A DNA stretch of 64,000 bases from Legionellaceae bacterium. GTDB lineage: Bacteria; Pseudomonadota; Gammaproteobacteria; Legionellales; Legionellaceae. Both the position numbers and the translations under genes were made by a program. The stretch is from NCBI GenBank assembly GCA_030696305.1, contig JAUYSP010000025.1, positions 116,002 to 180,001 on the forward strand, read 5' to 3'. The notes under the pieces are model-generated. The model saw only the letters and a program-made list of their open reading frames with translations, was not told where the DNA came from and ran no database searches. Positions within the stretch are counted from its first letter, which is position 1. Each line of letters begins with the position of its first letter. Of this stretch, positions 16,362 to 27,295 are shown one piece after another.

Positions 16362-18737
16362 ATGAAAAAAACAACATATTTTTGGCGCAAAGGTTTGTGG
16401 GCTTTATTCAGCTTAATATTCCTATTAATAGTCTGTATAAGTGTCATTTATCTATATGCAGCAAGTCAATTACCTAATGTTGATTCGTTAAAAACGGTTC
16501 AATTACAGGTGCCTCTTCGAATCTATACACAAGATGGCTTATTAATTCAGGAATACGGTGAAAAAAAACGCTTTCCTTTAACCTACAATCAAATACCACC
16601 AACATTAATTCACGCCCTGCTTGCTACGGAAGATCAACGCTTCTTTGATCATAGCGGTGTAGATGTTTTTGGTTTAGGACGTGCCGCAGTACGCATGATT
16701 AAAACCGGTACTAAATCTCAAGGTGGTAGTACCATTACGATGCAGGTTGCACGTAATTTCTTTTTAAATCGTAAAAAAACGTTCTTGCGAAAATTTAATG
16801 AGATTATGTTAGCCATCAAAATTGATAGAGAATTAAGTAAAGAAAAAGTATTAGAACTCTATTTAAACCAAATTTATTTAGGAAATAGAGCTTACGGGGT
16901 AGGCGCTGCTGCACAAATTTATTACGGAAAGCCACTTCAAGAGTTGGATATCGCACAACTAGCAATGATAGCAGGATTACCCCAAGCACCTTCGACTCAC
17001 AACCCTATTATTAACCCTAAAGCTGCTAAAATACGCCGCGATCATGTGCTCGACCGATTACTTGAAGAGAAATATATTACTCAAGCAGAATATCAAAAAG
17101 CAATTAATGAGCCATTGACTGAAACCTATCATGGTACCACTACTGAAGTTACAGCGCCGTATGTGGCAGAAATGATTCGCCAATCTCTTTACGATCATTT
17201 CGGACCAGATGCCTATACGAATGGGTATAAAGTATATACAACAATCAAAGGTAATCTACAAAATGCTGCAAATCAAATCGTAGAAGACCACTTACTTGCA
17301 TATGATCGCCGGCATGGTTACCGCGGCCCTATCACGACGATTTCATTGAGTGATTTTAAATCGCTGACAGCAATTCAAGCGCAATTGAGTAAATATCCAG
17401 TTATCAATGATCTTGAACCGGTAATAATCCAATCTGTAGAAAAACAAGAAGCTACAGCCATCACATCTAAAGGCACAACCATTACCATTCCATGGAAAGG
17501 ATTGTCTTGGGCAAGACCTGTGCTTAAAAAAGGCTGGCTAGGAAAAAGCCCAACGCTGGCACAAGATATTCTAAAACCAGGAAATATTGTTTATGTGAGA
17601 TTCGATAAAGATTATTGGCAATTAACTCAAGATCCTCAAGCTGAAGCGGCATTAGTCGCGCTCAATCCAAACAATGGCGCGATTGAAGCGTTAGTAGGTG
17701 GGTTTAATTTTCAAAAAAGTAAATTTAATCGGGTTACTCAATCGAGCCGTCAGCCTGGTTCCAGTTTTAAACCATTTATCTATGCTGCCGCCTTAAACAA
17801 AGGATACACCTTAGCTACATTGGTAAATGATGCTCCTATGGTAGTCGATGATCCCAGTCAAACAAATAATATGTGGCGACCTCACAACGATAAATTTAAA
17901 TTTAATGGTCCAACACGTTTACGTGAAGCGCTAACTCGTTCTATAAATCTTGTTTCGATTCGAATTTTAGATGATATCGGTATTGATTATGCGATTGATT
18001 TTGCTTCACGATTTGGATTTCGCAAAGCAAACTTACCTCATGCGCTATCACTAGCATTAGGAAGTTTGGCAGTAAGTCCCATGGAGCTTACCGCAGCTTA
18101 TGCTGTTTTTGCTAACGGCGGATATAAAGTTGAACCTTTTTTAATCGACAAAATCACGGATACCAAAGGACGTGTTCTTCTTCAAGCAAAAGCAACCAGG
18201 GTATGCAATAACTGCTCAGATAAAAATACAACGCCTGATCTAAACGCACCTCAGGTTATTTCTTCAGATATTGCATTCTTAATTAATTCAGCCCTACAAG
18301 ATGTTATTAAACATGGAACTGCTTATGGAGCGAAAGTACTCGACCGCAAGGATATCGCAGGTAAAACAGGAACCACTAATGAACAAGTTGATGCTTGGTT
18401 TGCTGGCTACAATCCTGACCTTGTTGTTACCACATGGATCGGATTCGACACCCCGCATCCTTTACATGAATATGCTGCGCGGTTGGCATTACCCGTGTGG
18501 ATAGATTTTATGAAAGTAGCGTTGGCTGGCGTGCCTGAACATGACATGCCTCAACCAAGTAATATTATTTCTGTAGGAATAAATCCTGCGAATGGATTAC
18601 GTGCCAAACAAAATCAACCCAAGACCATCACTGAATATTTTCGTGAAACAGATGTTCCTGAATTTGATGAGGGCGTCGCTGTTACTGATTCTGGCAATAC
18701 ACAGGATACAAATAGCAACCAAGATAGTTTGTTTTAA
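16362..18737 (+). CDS. mrcA: Penicillin-binding protein 1A
   Basis: Bifunctional class A PBP that polymerises and cross-links peptidoglycan in the periplasm. An N-terminal anchor (residues ~13-34) is followed by the GT51 domain with catalytic Glu90 in ATEDQRFFDH and GGSTITMQVARN; an OB-like insert (~300-430); then the transpeptidase with SSFK (Ser467-Lys470) and KTGT at 668-671. The TP linker also holds SIN in TRSINLVS. 791 aa is normal for PBP1A. The C-terminal ~25 residues are acidic and disordered. Usually divergent from pilM; here it stands alone. Confidence 0.96.
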   Translation: MKKTTYFWRKGLWALFSLIFLLIVCISVIYLYAASQLPNVDSLKTVQLQVPLRIYTQDGLLIQEYGEKKRFPLTYNQIPPTLIHALLATEDQRFFDHSGVDVFGLGRAAVRMIKTGTKSQGGSTITMQVARNFFLNRKKTFLRKFNEIMLAIKIDRELSKEKVLELYLNQIYLGNRAYGVGAAAQIYYGKPLQELDIAQLAMIAGLPQAPSTHNPIINPKAAKIRRDHVLDRLLEEKYITQAEYQKAINEPLTETYHGTTTEVTAPYVAEMIRQSLYDHFGPDAYTNGYKVYTTIKGNLQNAANQIVEDHLLAYDRRHGYRGPITTISLSDFKSLTAIQAQLSKYPVINDLEPVIIQSVEKQEATAITSKGTTITIPWKGLSWARPVLKKGWLGKSPTLAQDILKPGNIVYVRFDKDYWQLTQDPQAEAALVALNPNNGAIEALVGGFNFQKSKFNRVTQSSRQPGSSFKPFIYAAALNKGYTLATLVNDAPMVVDDPSQTNNMWRPHNDKFKFNGPTRLREALTRSINLVSIRILDDIGIDYAIDFASRFGFRKANLPHALSLALGSLAVSPMELTAAYAVFANGGYKVEPFLIDKITDTKGRVLLQAKATRVCNNCSDKNTTPDLNAPQVISSDIAFLINSALQDVIKHGTAYGAKVLDRKDIAGKTGTTNEQVDAWFAGYNPDLVVTTWIGFDTPHPLHEYAARLALPVWIDFMKVALAGVPEHDMPQPSNIISVGINPANGLRAKQNQPKTITEYFRETDVPEFDEGVAVTDSGNTQDTNSNQDSLF

Positions 18738-18786
18738 CCCAGTTTAAAACAAGCGATCTAACACCTATTTTGAGGTTATTGGTAAT

Positions 18787-18912
18787 TTCTCAATAACTCC
18801 GAGAAAGAACGTCATCCTCCTGAAGACAGTGAAGGATCTCCGAGCGGCATGGTGCCAACTTTAGGAGCTCTTTCACTGCCTTCAGGATGACCTTTCTCGG
18901 GGTTATTGAGAA
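18787..18912. repeat. 126-bp palindromic element
   Basis: Left arm TTCTCAATAACTCCGAGAAAG (starts 18787) mirrors right arm ending at 18912; the arms continue inward (GTCATCCTCCTGAAGACAGTGAAGGATCTCC against its imperfect complement) for about 49 bases each around a ~27-base loop. It lies between mrcA and acnA and would form a long RNA hairpin. The inner CGTCATCCT..GAAG..AGTGAAGGATCT motif resembles repeats dispersed in many obligate or facultative intracellular bacteria. Confidence 0.75.
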
Positions 18913-18964
18913 GTTATGGTTATTGCATCTAAATTGATGCTCTTACTATATTAAGGAGTATATT

Positions 18965-21643
18965 ATGAAAATTGGACAAGATACGCTTTCAACTCGTTCT
19001 CAATTACAGGTTGGCAATAAAACATACCATTACTATAGTCTTAAAGAAGCAGAAAAAAATCATTTTAAAGGTATTAAAAATTTACCTTACTCATTGAAGG
19101 TTTTATTTGAAAATTTATTACGGTTTGAAGATGGCATTACTGTCACTACAAATGATATTGCTGCACTTGCTGATTGGTTAAGAACAAAAACATCTCAACA
19201 CGAAATTGCATATCGCCCTACTCGCGTTCTAATGCAAGACTTTACAGGTGTACCTGCGGTAGTAGACTTAGCAGCTATGCGCACAGCAATGGAGCAAATG
19301 GGCGGGGATCCTAATAAAATATCGCCTTTGTCCCCTGTCGATTTGGTAATTGACCATTCGATTATGGTAGATAAGTTTGCTACGAACGACTCAATGCAAG
19401 TGAACACATCCATTGAAATGCATAGAAACAATGAACGATACGAATTTCTGCGTTGGGGTCAAAAGGCATTTGATAATTTTCAAGTTGTCCCACCTGGTAC
19501 TGGAATTTGTCATCAAGTTAATCTTGAGTATCTCGGCAAAACCGTTTGGCAAAGTGAATATGATGGCGCACTATTTGCCTATCCCGATACCTTAGTCGGA
19601 ACTGATTCTCATACGACAATGATTAATGCGTTGGGTATTTTAGGATGGGGTGTAGGTGGTATAGAAGCAGAAGCAGCCATGTTAGGGCAACCCGTTTCAA
19701 TGTTAATTCCTGAAGTCATTGGTTTTAAATTAACCGGAAAACTGAAAGAAGGAATCACTGCGACGGATTTAGTGTTAACGGTTACCCAAATGCTCCGAGC
19801 ACATGGCGTAGTAGGCAAATTTGTTGAATTTTATGGCCCAGGTTTAGCAGAACTTCCTTTGGCTGATCGCGCTACAATTTCTAATATGGCTCCTGAATAT
19901 GGTGCTACTTGTGGTTTTTTCCCTGTGGATCAAGAAACCTTGCGTTATTTAAAACTAACGGGCCGAGACGAACATACTATCGAACTAGTCGAAACTTACA
20001 GTAAAGCTCAAGGTTTATGGTATGACAAGAGCTGTGAAGACCCCGTTTTTACAAACACACTTAATCTTGATTTATCTACAGTCGAACCCTCTCTTGCAGG
20101 GCCTAAACGGCCCCAAGATAAAGTGAATTTACCTAATTTACCCAAACAATTTAATGACTTTTTAAAAGAAACCGGTAAAGAAATAGAAAAAAACATAGGG
20201 TTTCCCGTTAAAAATGAATCGTATGAATTACATCATGGCGATGTGGTTATTGCAGCTATCACTAGTTGTACTAATACATCTAACCCAAGTGTTTTAATGG
20301 CGGCTGGTTTAGTTGCTAAAAAAGCATTAGAAAAAGGCTTACAGCGGAAACCATGGGTTAAATCATCATTGGCTCCTGGTTCAAAAGTAGTAACAGATTA
20401 TTTAAAAAATGCCGGATTACAAACATATCTTGACCAGCTTGGATTCAATTTAGTTGGGTACGGTTGCACAACCTGTATAGGAAACTCAGGCCCTTTACCA
20501 GACGCAATTTCACATAATGTAGCCGATAATGATTTAGTCGTTTGTTCGGTGCTGTCTGGTAACCGAAATTTTGAAGGTCGCGTGCATCCACAAGTTCGTG
20601 CCAACTGGCTAGCATCACCTCCGTTAGTGGTTGCATTTGCATTAGCTGGAACTACTTGCATTGATTTATCAAATGAACCACTAGGTAAAGACAAAAATGG
20701 ACAGGACATCTTTTTAAAGGATATATGGCCAACAAATGCTGAAGTAGCCACAGAAGTAGCAAAAGTTACTGGGGCGATGTTTCATAAAGAATATGCAGAA
20801 GTCTTTTTAGGCAATGCAGAATGGAGAGCTATTCCGGTTAGCGAAGGAAAAACATATACATGGAATGATCAATCGACTTACATCCAACACCCGCCTTTCT
20901 TTCAAAATTTAAAAAAGGTTCCTGATGCAATCAAACCAGTTGAAAAAGCGTATATCCTTGCCTTATTAGGTGATTCAATTACAACAGATCATATATCCCC
21001 TGCAGGATCTATAAAAGCCTCTTCTCCCGCTGGGCTTTATCTACAATCTAAAGGTGTGGATGAAAAAGATTTCAACTCTTATGGATCCCGCCGTGGCAAC
21101 CATGAAGTGATGATGCGTGGTACATTTGCAAATATTAGAATACGTAATGAAATGACTCCAGGGCTTGAAGGGGGTATCACACGGTATGTTCCCACAGGTC
21201 AAACCATGCCTATCTATGATGCATCTATGTTATATCAAAAAGAGCATCATTCTTTAGTTATTTTTGCAGGACAAGAATATGGTACGGGTTCTTCTCGTGA
21301 TTGGGCAGCCAAAGGGACTAATTTACTAGGCGTAAAAGCAGTAATTGCAGAAAGTTTCGAGCGTATCCATCGTTCTAATTTGATCGGCATGGGTGTATTA
21401 CCATTACAATTTCAAAATAATATGACTCGGAAAACGTTACAACTTACCGGCGACGAACGCATTAGTATTGTCGTTAATCAGGATTTAAAACCCAGTGCTT
21501 TATTGGAACTCATAATTTATCGTCCTGATGGTAGTGAAGAGGCAATTAACGTATTGTGTCGAATAGATACTGCAAATGAAATTGAATATTATAAAAATGG
21601 TGGTATTTTACAGTACGTATTGAGAAATCTAAGTCGCAGCTAG
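18965..21643 (+). CDS. acnA: Aconitate hydratase A
   Basis: 4Fe-4S dehydratase interconverting citrate and isocitrate in the TCA cycle; as apoprotein, family members bind mRNAs as IRP1-like regulators. The cluster cysteines are visible: Cys435 in [11 protein letters not shown] and Cys501/Cys504 in [12 protein letters not shown]. Also [28 protein letters not shown] cut short here as GTDSHTTMI and GVGGIEAE, and the C-terminal swivel domain with [13 protein letters not shown]. 892 aa matches AcnA, not AcnB. A strong AAGGAG precedes the ATG. The 126-bp palindrome lies just upstream. Confidence 0.97.
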   Translation: MKIGQDTLSTRSQLQVGNKTYHYYSLKEAEKNHFKGIKNLPYSLKVLFENLLRFEDGITVTTNDIAALADWLRTKTSQHEIAYRPTRVLMQDFTGVPAVVDLAAMRTAMEQMGGDPNKISPLSPVDLVIDHSIMVDKFATNDSMQVNTSIEMHRNNERYEFLRWGQKAFDNFQVVPPGTGICHQVNLEYLGKTVWQSEYDGALFAYPDTLVGTDSHTTMINALGILGWGVGGIEAEAAMLGQPVSMLIPEVIGFKLTGKLKEGITATDLVLTVTQMLRAHGVVGKFVEFYGPGLAELPLADRATISNMAPEYGATCGFFPVDQETLRYLKLTGRDEHTIELVETYSKAQGLWYDKSCEDPVFTNTLNLDLSTVEPSLAGPKRPQDKVNLPNLPKQFNDFLKETGKEIEKNIGFPVKNESYELHHGDVVIAAITSCTNTSNPSVLMAAGLVAKKALEKGLQRKPWVKSSLAPGSKVVTDYLKNAGLQTYLDQLGFNLVGYGCTTCIGNSGPLPDAISHNVADNDLVVCSVLSGNRNFEGRVHPQVRANWLASPPLVVAFALAGTTCIDLSNEPLGKDKNGQDIFLKDIWPTNAEVATEVAKVTGAMFHKEYAEVFLGNAEWRAIPVSEGKTYTWNDQSTYIQHPPFFQNLKKVPDAIKPVEKAYILALLGDSITTDHISPAGSIKASSPAGLYLQSKGVDEKDFNSYGSRRGNHEVMMRGTFANIRIRNEMTPGLEGGITRYVPTGQTMPIYDASMLYQKEHHSLVIFAGQEYGTGSSRDWAAKGTNLLGVKAVIAESFERIHRSNLIGMGVLPLQFQNNMTRKTLQLTGDERISIVVNQDLKPSALLELIIYRPDGSEEAINVLCRIDTANEIEYYKNGGILQYVLRNLSRS

Positions 21644-21789
21644 GAATTTTTTCAAGAGGTGGGTCCCTGGTTCATCGTTAAACACAAGGTGTGCCTCGGA
21701 CCTCTTGCAGAATTTTGCATGCGCTGAGATCTTTCCCTGCGCCTTCATATGTTGTTCAATACACAATTCTATTGCACAGCTATAGATCG

Positions 21790-21847
21790 AACTGGATCCC
21801 GCGGACAAGCCACGGGACGTTGAAATATGAGTTGTCAACAGACCATA
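21790..21847. repeat. Dispersed palindromic repeat family A, copy 2
   Basis: Reverse-oriented copy: TCCCGCGGACAAGCCACGGGA core hairpin (CCCGYGG/CCGCGGG type, ACAAG loop) followed by CGTTGAAATATGAGTTGTCAACAGACC. The nearby ACAATTCTATTGCACAGCTAT (21763-21783) recurs beside copy 1, so the full repeated unit may be about 100 bp. Confidence 0.65.
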
Positions 21848-21887
21848 GAGGGCTACTCATGGTGTTATATAGATTTAAGGAAACAAC

Positions 21888-23282
21888 GTGAAAAAACAAA
21901 AACAAGTTTTGAGTGTCTTTTCATTAGTAATGATTAATGTGATTGCTGTGGATAATTTACGTACATTACCTATCTCAGCCAAACTCGGTTTATCATTGGT
22001 TTCCTATTATCTCATAGCTGCCCTGATCTATTTCATACCCGTGGCTTTAGTCGCTGCTGAGTTAGCAACAGCTTATCCAAAAACGGGTGGAATTTATATC
22101 TGGGTACGTGAAGCATTTGGACGTCAATCCGCATTCGTCACGATCTGGTTGCAATGGATCTATAATGTTGTCTGGTATCCTACCATATTAATATTCATCG
22201 CCGAAACATTTGCTTATTTATATAATCCTGCACTTGCATCGAATAAAATATATTTAGTTTCTACAGTAGTGAGCTTATTTTGGCTATTTACACTACTAAA
22301 CTGTTTTGGCATGAGGCTATCGAGTTTGATTAGTATTGTTGGTGCATCAGCAGGCACTTTATTACCGATGATAGGTATCAGTCTTTTAGGCTTAATTTGG
22401 ATTATACAAGGCCACCCTCTTGCATTAGACACGAACGCATCCTGGCTTCCAGACTTCAGTTCTATTGGTAACCTATCTATTTTTTCTGCTGTATTATTTG
22501 GTCTTCTTGGGGTTGAAATGTCGGCAATTCATGCTGAGGATGTTAAGAATCCGCAACGGGACTACCCTAAAGCATTGCTATACTCGGTCATCATCATCTT
22601 TTCTACATTAGTCTTTGGTTCATTAGCCATCACAGCGGTTGTACCCTCTGATACACTCAATGTCATTTCGGGATTTATTGATGCCTATTCAATTTTCTTC
22701 AATTCATATCATATGCCCTGGATGACCTCGATTACAATCCTATTTGTGATTGTGGGTGGATTAAGCGGCGTTTCAGCGTGGATCATTGGTCCAAGTCGTG
22801 GTTTGTTAATTTCAGCACATGACGGCTGTTTATCACATCATTTTACTCGAGTGAACAAACATGGCGCACCTGTCTTTATTCTTATTTCTCAAGCATGCAT
22901 AGTCACCGCTTTAAGCTGCCTACTTTTGCTGGTTGACTCTATCAGTAGTGCTTATTGGATGCTAACAGAGCTATGTGCCCAATTAGCATTATTAGTGTAT
23001 GTTTTTATGTTTGCAGCTGGGATTAAATTGCGACACACGCAGCCCGATATACCAAGAGCGTACAAAGTTCCCGGAGGTAAAGTGGGCATGTGGCTTATTG
23101 CTGGCGCTGGTTTAATGTGTTGCGTAGTAACGATTTTAATCGGATTTGTGCCCCCTACTCAAATTCCTATTAGTAACCGTATCTTTTTTGAAGCGTTTCT
23201 GGTTGGGGGACTGATTTTATTTGTAGTAATTCCTTGGGTACTTGCTGCTAAGTATAATGATAAAAAGGCAAACCGTATTTAG
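21888..23282 (+). CDS. APC-family amino-acid permease (glutamate/GABA antiporter-like)
   Basis: Inner-membrane amino-acid transporter of 464 aa with about 12 hydrophobic helices. The N-terminal AELATAYPKTGGIYIWVREAFG and the helix-6 region GLLGVEMSAIHAEDVKNPQRDYPKA match the GadC/YjeM branch of the APC superfamily (amino-acid:amine antiporters). Further support is GPSRGLLISAHDG with KHGAPVF. Substrate not determinable. It lies after acnA with a family A palindrome between and faces putA across a strong hairpin. An amino-acid importer next to proline catabolism is suggestive but unproven. Confidence 0.87.
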   Translation: MKKQKQVLSVFSLVMINVIAVDNLRTLPISAKLGLSLVSYYLIAALIYFIPVALVAAELATAYPKTGGIYIWVREAFGRQSAFVTIWLQWIYNVVWYPTILIFIAETFAYLYNPALASNKIYLVSTVVSLFWLFTLLNCFGMRLSSLISIVGASAGTLLPMIGISLLGLIWIIQGHPLALDTNASWLPDFSSIGNLSIFSAVLFGLLGVEMSAIHAEDVKNPQRDYPKALLYSVIIIFSTLVFGSLAITAVVPSDTLNVISGFIDAYSIFFNSYHMPWMTSITILFVIVGGLSGVSAWIIGPSRGLLISAHDGCLSHHFTRVNKHGAPVFILISQACIVTALSCLLLLVDSISSAYWMLTELCAQLALLVYVFMFAAGIKLRHTQPDIPRAYKVPGGKVGMWLIAGAGLMCCVVTILIGFVPPTQIPISNRIFFEAFLVGGLILFVVIPWVLAAKYNDKKANRI

Positions 23283-23298
23283 CATGACCCATCTTAAC

Positions 23299-23331
23299 AA
23301 CTAACCTCCTGAGAGCCGCAGGAGGTTAGTT
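23299..23331. terminator. Bidirectional hairpin terminator between permease and putA
   Basis: Perfect 13-bp stem AACTAACCTCCTG/CAGGAGGTTAGTT with AGAGCCG loop, placed exactly between two convergent genes. Flanking T-runs are short, but position and stability support termination for both. Confidence 0.7.
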
Positions 23332-23340
23332 CTCCAACTC

Positions 23341-26300
23341 TTAATCAGGAATAGACATTAGACTGGCATTACCACCCGCTGCAGTTGTATCTACAGTGTA
23401 AGTACGTTCTAAACATAAACGTTGCAAGTAATGAGGACCGCCTGCTTTCGGACCAGTACCGGATAGACCTTCGCCGCCAAATGGCTGCAAGCCAACAACA
23501 GCACCAATCATGTTTCGATTAACATAACAATTACCAACTCGTACCCGTTCTCGAATATATTCTACCGTATTATTGATGCGACTATGAATTCCCAATGTTA
23601 AGCCATAGCCTGTTTGATTAATTTGAGAAATAACATCGTCTAAAGCATCTCGTTTATAACGAACTACATGTAATACCGGACCAAATACTTCTTTTTCCAA
23701 TACATTGATATTATCAATCGCAATCGCAGTAGGTGGCATAAAAAATCCAGATTGGCATTCTTCACTTAACTCGCATTGATGAATGATTTCATAGCGCTCC
23801 TGACACATGGCCACATGCGCTTTTAATCCCGCTAGTGCTGTCTCATCGATCACTGGACCAATATCATTAACTAGCCAACGAGGATCGCCTACACGCAATT
23901 CATCCATAGCCCCTTTTAATAAGGCCATCATTCGAGGATATACTTCATCTTGAATAAATAATACTCGTAACGCAGAACAACGTTGTCCCGCACTGCCAAA
24001 AGCGGATGTCATTACATCCGCTGTAACTTGTTCCAATAAAGCTGAAGAATCAACAATCATAGCATTTTGGCCACCAGTTTCAGCAATGAGGGGGATTATT
24101 TCTTCACCACGTGTCGCTAACGTACGATTAATTAAATTTGCAGTTTGTGTTGAACCGGTAAAAATCACCGCTTTTATACGTTTATCCGCTACTAAAGCAG
24201 CCCCCACTGTTGAGCCTGAACCGGGTAAAAATTGAATCACTCCTGAAGGAAAGCCTGCCTCTAGCATCAATTCAACAGCAAAATGCGCAATTAACGGAGT
24301 TTGTTCAGCAGGTTTTGCGATGACACAATTTCCAGTCACTAATGCTGCAACAATTTGGCCTGTAAAAATGGCAAGTGGAAAATTCCAAGGACTAATACAA
24401 AGAACAACCCCTCGAGGATGCAAACTCAGTTCATTTAATTCACCCGTATAACCATGCAGACGTGTGGGTTCAGCCATTAAATTTTCAGCTTGTTTTGCAT
24501 AATAACGACAAAAATCAATTGCCTCTCTCACTTCCGCAACAGCATCTGACCAAGTTTTACCTGCTTCTAAACAAGCCATCGCTAACAGCAATGACATATT
24601 ATCTTCTAACAAACATGCAAATCGCTCTAAATGAATCGCTCGTTCTTGAACCGATGTCCTGCTCCAGCTACAAAACGCGTGCTGAGCGGCTTCAAGAGCT
24701 TGTTCAATATCTGCATTTGTCGCTCGCATGACATAGCCAACAACATCCTTAGATTGTTGTGGTGAAAAAACAGGTTCAGAGGCTGAATTGTCATTTTGTT
24801 TTCCAGCGATAATCGGGGCGGCCTGCCAGTGAAATGGCCCCATATTTGCAATGGATGCTTGCAAAGCAGCGACTGTTTCACGGTTTGAAAAATCAATCCC
24901 AGGTGAGTTTTTACGTTCTGGTAAAAAAATCGATGCTGGCAATGGGATATTTTGATTAATTTTGCTCAACAAATAACTTGCTTTACTTAACGGATCTTCA
25001 ACCAAATCACTAATTGGTGCTTTATCATCAACAATACGATTTACAAAAGATGAGTTTGCACCATTTTCTAATAACCGACGAACCAAGTACGGCAGTAAAT
25101 CTTCATGACTCCCTACTGGAGCATAAATTCGACACGCAATTCCATATTGATTAGCAGGAACGATTTGTTCATATAATTCATTTCCCATACCATGCAAGCA
25201 TTGAAATTCGAAATCACGATAGTCTCCAACTAAGTTTAGAATCAACGCCACGGAATAAGCATTATGAGTCGCAAATTGTGGATAGATTGCATCGGTCATA
25301 GTTAGTATTTTTTTAGCACAGGCTTGAAAGGAAACATCAGTAAACACTTTGCGAGTAAATACGGGATAATCTGTTAACCCTTGCATTTGGGATTTTTTAA
25401 TTTCACTATCCCAATAGGCTCCTTTAATTAGTCGCACCATAATTCTGCGATTTTTCCCACGTGCCAATTCAGCTACCCAATCTAACAAATAAAACGCCCG
25501 TTTTTGATATGATTGAATAGCCAACCCAAAGCCATTCCAATCAGCCAGGCTGTCATCATTAAACACGCATTCAATGACATCCATAGATAAATCTAACCGT
25601 TCGGATTCCTCTGCATCAATTGTTAATCCAATATTATATTTTTTAGCTAGTTGGGCTAAAATCAATAACTTAGGTGATAATTCGGCTAATACTCGTTCAT
25701 GTTGAGCTTCTTGATACCGCGGATGTAATGCGGATAATTTAATTGAAATCCCAGGCTTTTGACAAAGATCTGCGCTCATTGCCGATTGACTACCGATAGA
25801 TTCAATCGCATCACTATATGCCTTTAGATACCGCTCAGCATCAGCAGATGTTAATGCTGCTTCACCCAACATATCGTAAGAATAGCGGTAGCCTTGTGCT
25901 TCTTTTTTCTTAGCGCGCTCGAGCGCTTCAGTAATGGTTCTTCCCATAACAAATTGTTTGCTCATAATCCGCATGGCTTTATCAACGGCCAAACGAACGA
26001 CGCCTTCTCCGCTGCGATTCAACAACGTCATCATAGAGCGGCGTAAGCTGGATTCCGCTTTTTCAGGGGAAAGGACTTTTCCTGTCAACATTAAAGCCCA
26101 TGTGGTCGCATTTATAAAAAATGAATCACTTTGTCCTCGATGTGACTGCCAGTCAGCTGGCGCTATCTTATCTTTAATTAAACTATCAACCGTCGCGTTA
26201 TCGGGCACCCGCAATAATGCTTCAGCTAAACACATTAGAGCAATTCCTTCATCACTTGATAATGCATACTCAGTTAAAAACGAATCAATCCCCATACTCT

Positions 26301-26487
26301 TTTTACGTCCAGAACGAACCTGTTCGACTAAACGAATAGCTAAATTACGTATTGCTGTTGTTTGATTAGAATCTAATTCAGCTTGTTCAATTAAAGTTGA
26401 AACAACATCAAGCTCGGATGCTCGATAAACATCATTAATAGAAGCACGTAATCCTTGTGGAAATTGTAAAGCGCGTTTATCAAGCAT
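23341..26487 (-). CDS. putA: Bifunctional proline dehydrogenase / delta-1-pyrroline-5-carboxylate dehydrogenase
   Basis: Oxidises proline to glutamate in two steps: FAD-dependent PRODH then NAD-dependent P5C dehydrogenase, with electrons to quinone at the membrane. PRODH barrel about residues 170-470 (SIKLSALHPRY, TIDAEESERLDLSMD, VRLIKGAYWDSEIK, LHGMGNELYEQ); ALDH domain about 590-1000 with FTGSTQTA, ETGGQNAMIVD and catalytic Cys837 in SAGQRCSALRVL. At 1048 aa it lacks the N-terminal ribbon-helix-helix domain that lets E. coli PutA (1320 aa) repress itself, so regulation must differ. It completes a route from arginine with the ocd and arginase genes at 30-32 kb. Confidence 0.97.
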   Translation of the reverse strand: MLDKRALQFPQGLRASINDVYRASELDVVSTLIEQAELDSNQTTAIRNLAIRLVEQVRSGRKKSMGIDSFLTEYALSSDEGIALMCLAEALLRVPDNATVDSLIKDKIAPADWQSHRGQSDSFFINATTWALMLTGKVLSPEKAESSLRRSMMTLLNRSGEGVVRLAVDKAMRIMSKQFVMGRTITEALERAKKKEAQGYRYSYDMLGEAALTSADAERYLKAYSDAIESIGSQSAMSADLCQKPGISIKLSALHPRYQEAQHERVLAELSPKLLILAQLAKKYNIGLTIDAEESERLDLSMDVIECVFNDDSLADWNGFGLAIQSYQKRAFYLLDWVAELARGKNRRIMVRLIKGAYWDSEIKKSQMQGLTDYPVFTRKVFTDVSFQACAKKILTMTDAIYPQFATHNAYSVALILNLVGDYRDFEFQCLHGMGNELYEQIVPANQYGIACRIYAPVGSHEDLLPYLVRRLLENGANSSFVNRIVDDKAPISDLVEDPLSKASYLLSKINQNIPLPASIFLPERKNSPGIDFSNRETVAALQASIANMGPFHWQAAPIIAGKQNDNSASEPVFSPQQSKDVVGYVMRATNADIEQALEAAQHAFCSWSRTSVQERAIHLERFACLLEDNMSLLLAMACLEAGKTWSDAVAEVREAIDFCRYYAKQAENLMAEPTRLHGYTGELNELSLHPRGVVLCISPWNFPLAIFTGQIVAALVTGNCVIAKPAEQTPLIAHFAVELMLEAGFPSGVIQFLPGSGSTVGAALVADKRIKAVIFTGSTQTANLINRTLATRGEEIIPLIAETGGQNAMIVDSSALLEQVTADVMTSAFGSAGQRCSALRVLFIQDEVYPRMMALLKGAMDELRVGDPRWLVNDIGPVIDETALAGLKAHVAMCQERYEIIHQCELSEECQSGFFMPPTAIAIDNINVLEKEVFGPVLHVVRYKRDALDDVISQINQTGYGLTLGIHSRINNTVEYIRERVRVGNCYVNRNMIGAVVGLQPFGGEGLSGTGPKAGGPHYLQRLCLERTYTVDTTAAGGNASLMSIPD

Positions 26488-26567
26488 GAAATCCTCAAAC
26501 GGTAAGTTAAAACTGCTCGAAGTATATCCGAAAATGTTAGGAAAACATAATTTGGTTAAATTTAAAT

Positions 26568-27146
26568 CTAATATAGAGAGTTTGAATAATCCTCTTCCAT
26601 ATCAGATACATTGACAATCCGTAACTCTCTAAGAATGTCGCTTATTACACGATCTCCAGTTACCTGTAGCGTGTCATAATATTTATCAGGTCGTTGAACA
26701 ATAAAAATGGGATCTGATTTATCTAAAAAATTATCATTAATAGTTATTTCCTCTTGAAATACGCCTGCATCTATCTTTAGTATAATAATTGTTTTGCGTA
26801 AAACATCTGAAAGCGCCTGAGGATAAGTCCACGAGCCGCTACTTTCATACACCTTAAGATTATTTTTGATTTGGCGAAGAGTAATATTTCGTAATGTTTC
26901 AAAATCAAGCGGTTCATGCAGCTTTGTATTGCGAGATCGACTAAATGCCTCAAAAAAATTATTTTTACTTCTTTGTAATTCAATATATTTCAAACCATCA
27001 ATAGGAATATAATAAGGTCTTTCAAAAGTGAGATTTTCTAATGAAAGTTCTGATGGACTAAATATAGTGGCCCAGTGCCCCGCAACCGGAATGGATGAGT
27101 TATCTTGAGGATCTCGTTCAAATGTATCATTCATAGTATTTCTCAC
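26568..27146 (-). CDS. Unknown protein, acidic C-terminus
   Basis: 192 aa, no family recognised, no signal peptide or membrane helix. A second ATG four codons downstream (27134) is an equally likely start. The sequence has a proline-aromatic segment around PYYIPIDGLKYIELQRS, a helical region after it and a predicted beta-rich half. The last residues, SDMEEDYSNSLY, carry an acidic cluster close to the C-terminus, which superficially resembles the E-block seen in some Dot/Icm substrates. It is a lone gene between putA and the L,D-transpeptidase gene. Confidence 0.55.
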   Translation of the reverse strand: MRNTMNDTFERDPQDNSSIPVAGHWATIFSPSELSLENLTFERPYYIPIDGLKYIELQRSKNNFFEAFSRSRNTKLHEPLDFETLRNITLRQIKNNLKVYESSGSWTYPQALSDVLRKTIIILKIDAGVFQEEITINDNFLDKSDPIFIVQRPDKYYDTLQVTGDRVISDILRELRIVNVSDMEEDYSNSLY

Positions 27147-27295
27147 GTTTATGAGTGCTGTATAGATGACAAATTAAAATCATCAATCGATTGACTAGCC
27201 ATTATAACATGAGACGCCACCGGTTTAAATTTTACATCTAGCTCATTTATTGGTACAATAGGAATTTTTTTGGAACAAAAACAAATAGGAGCCCT

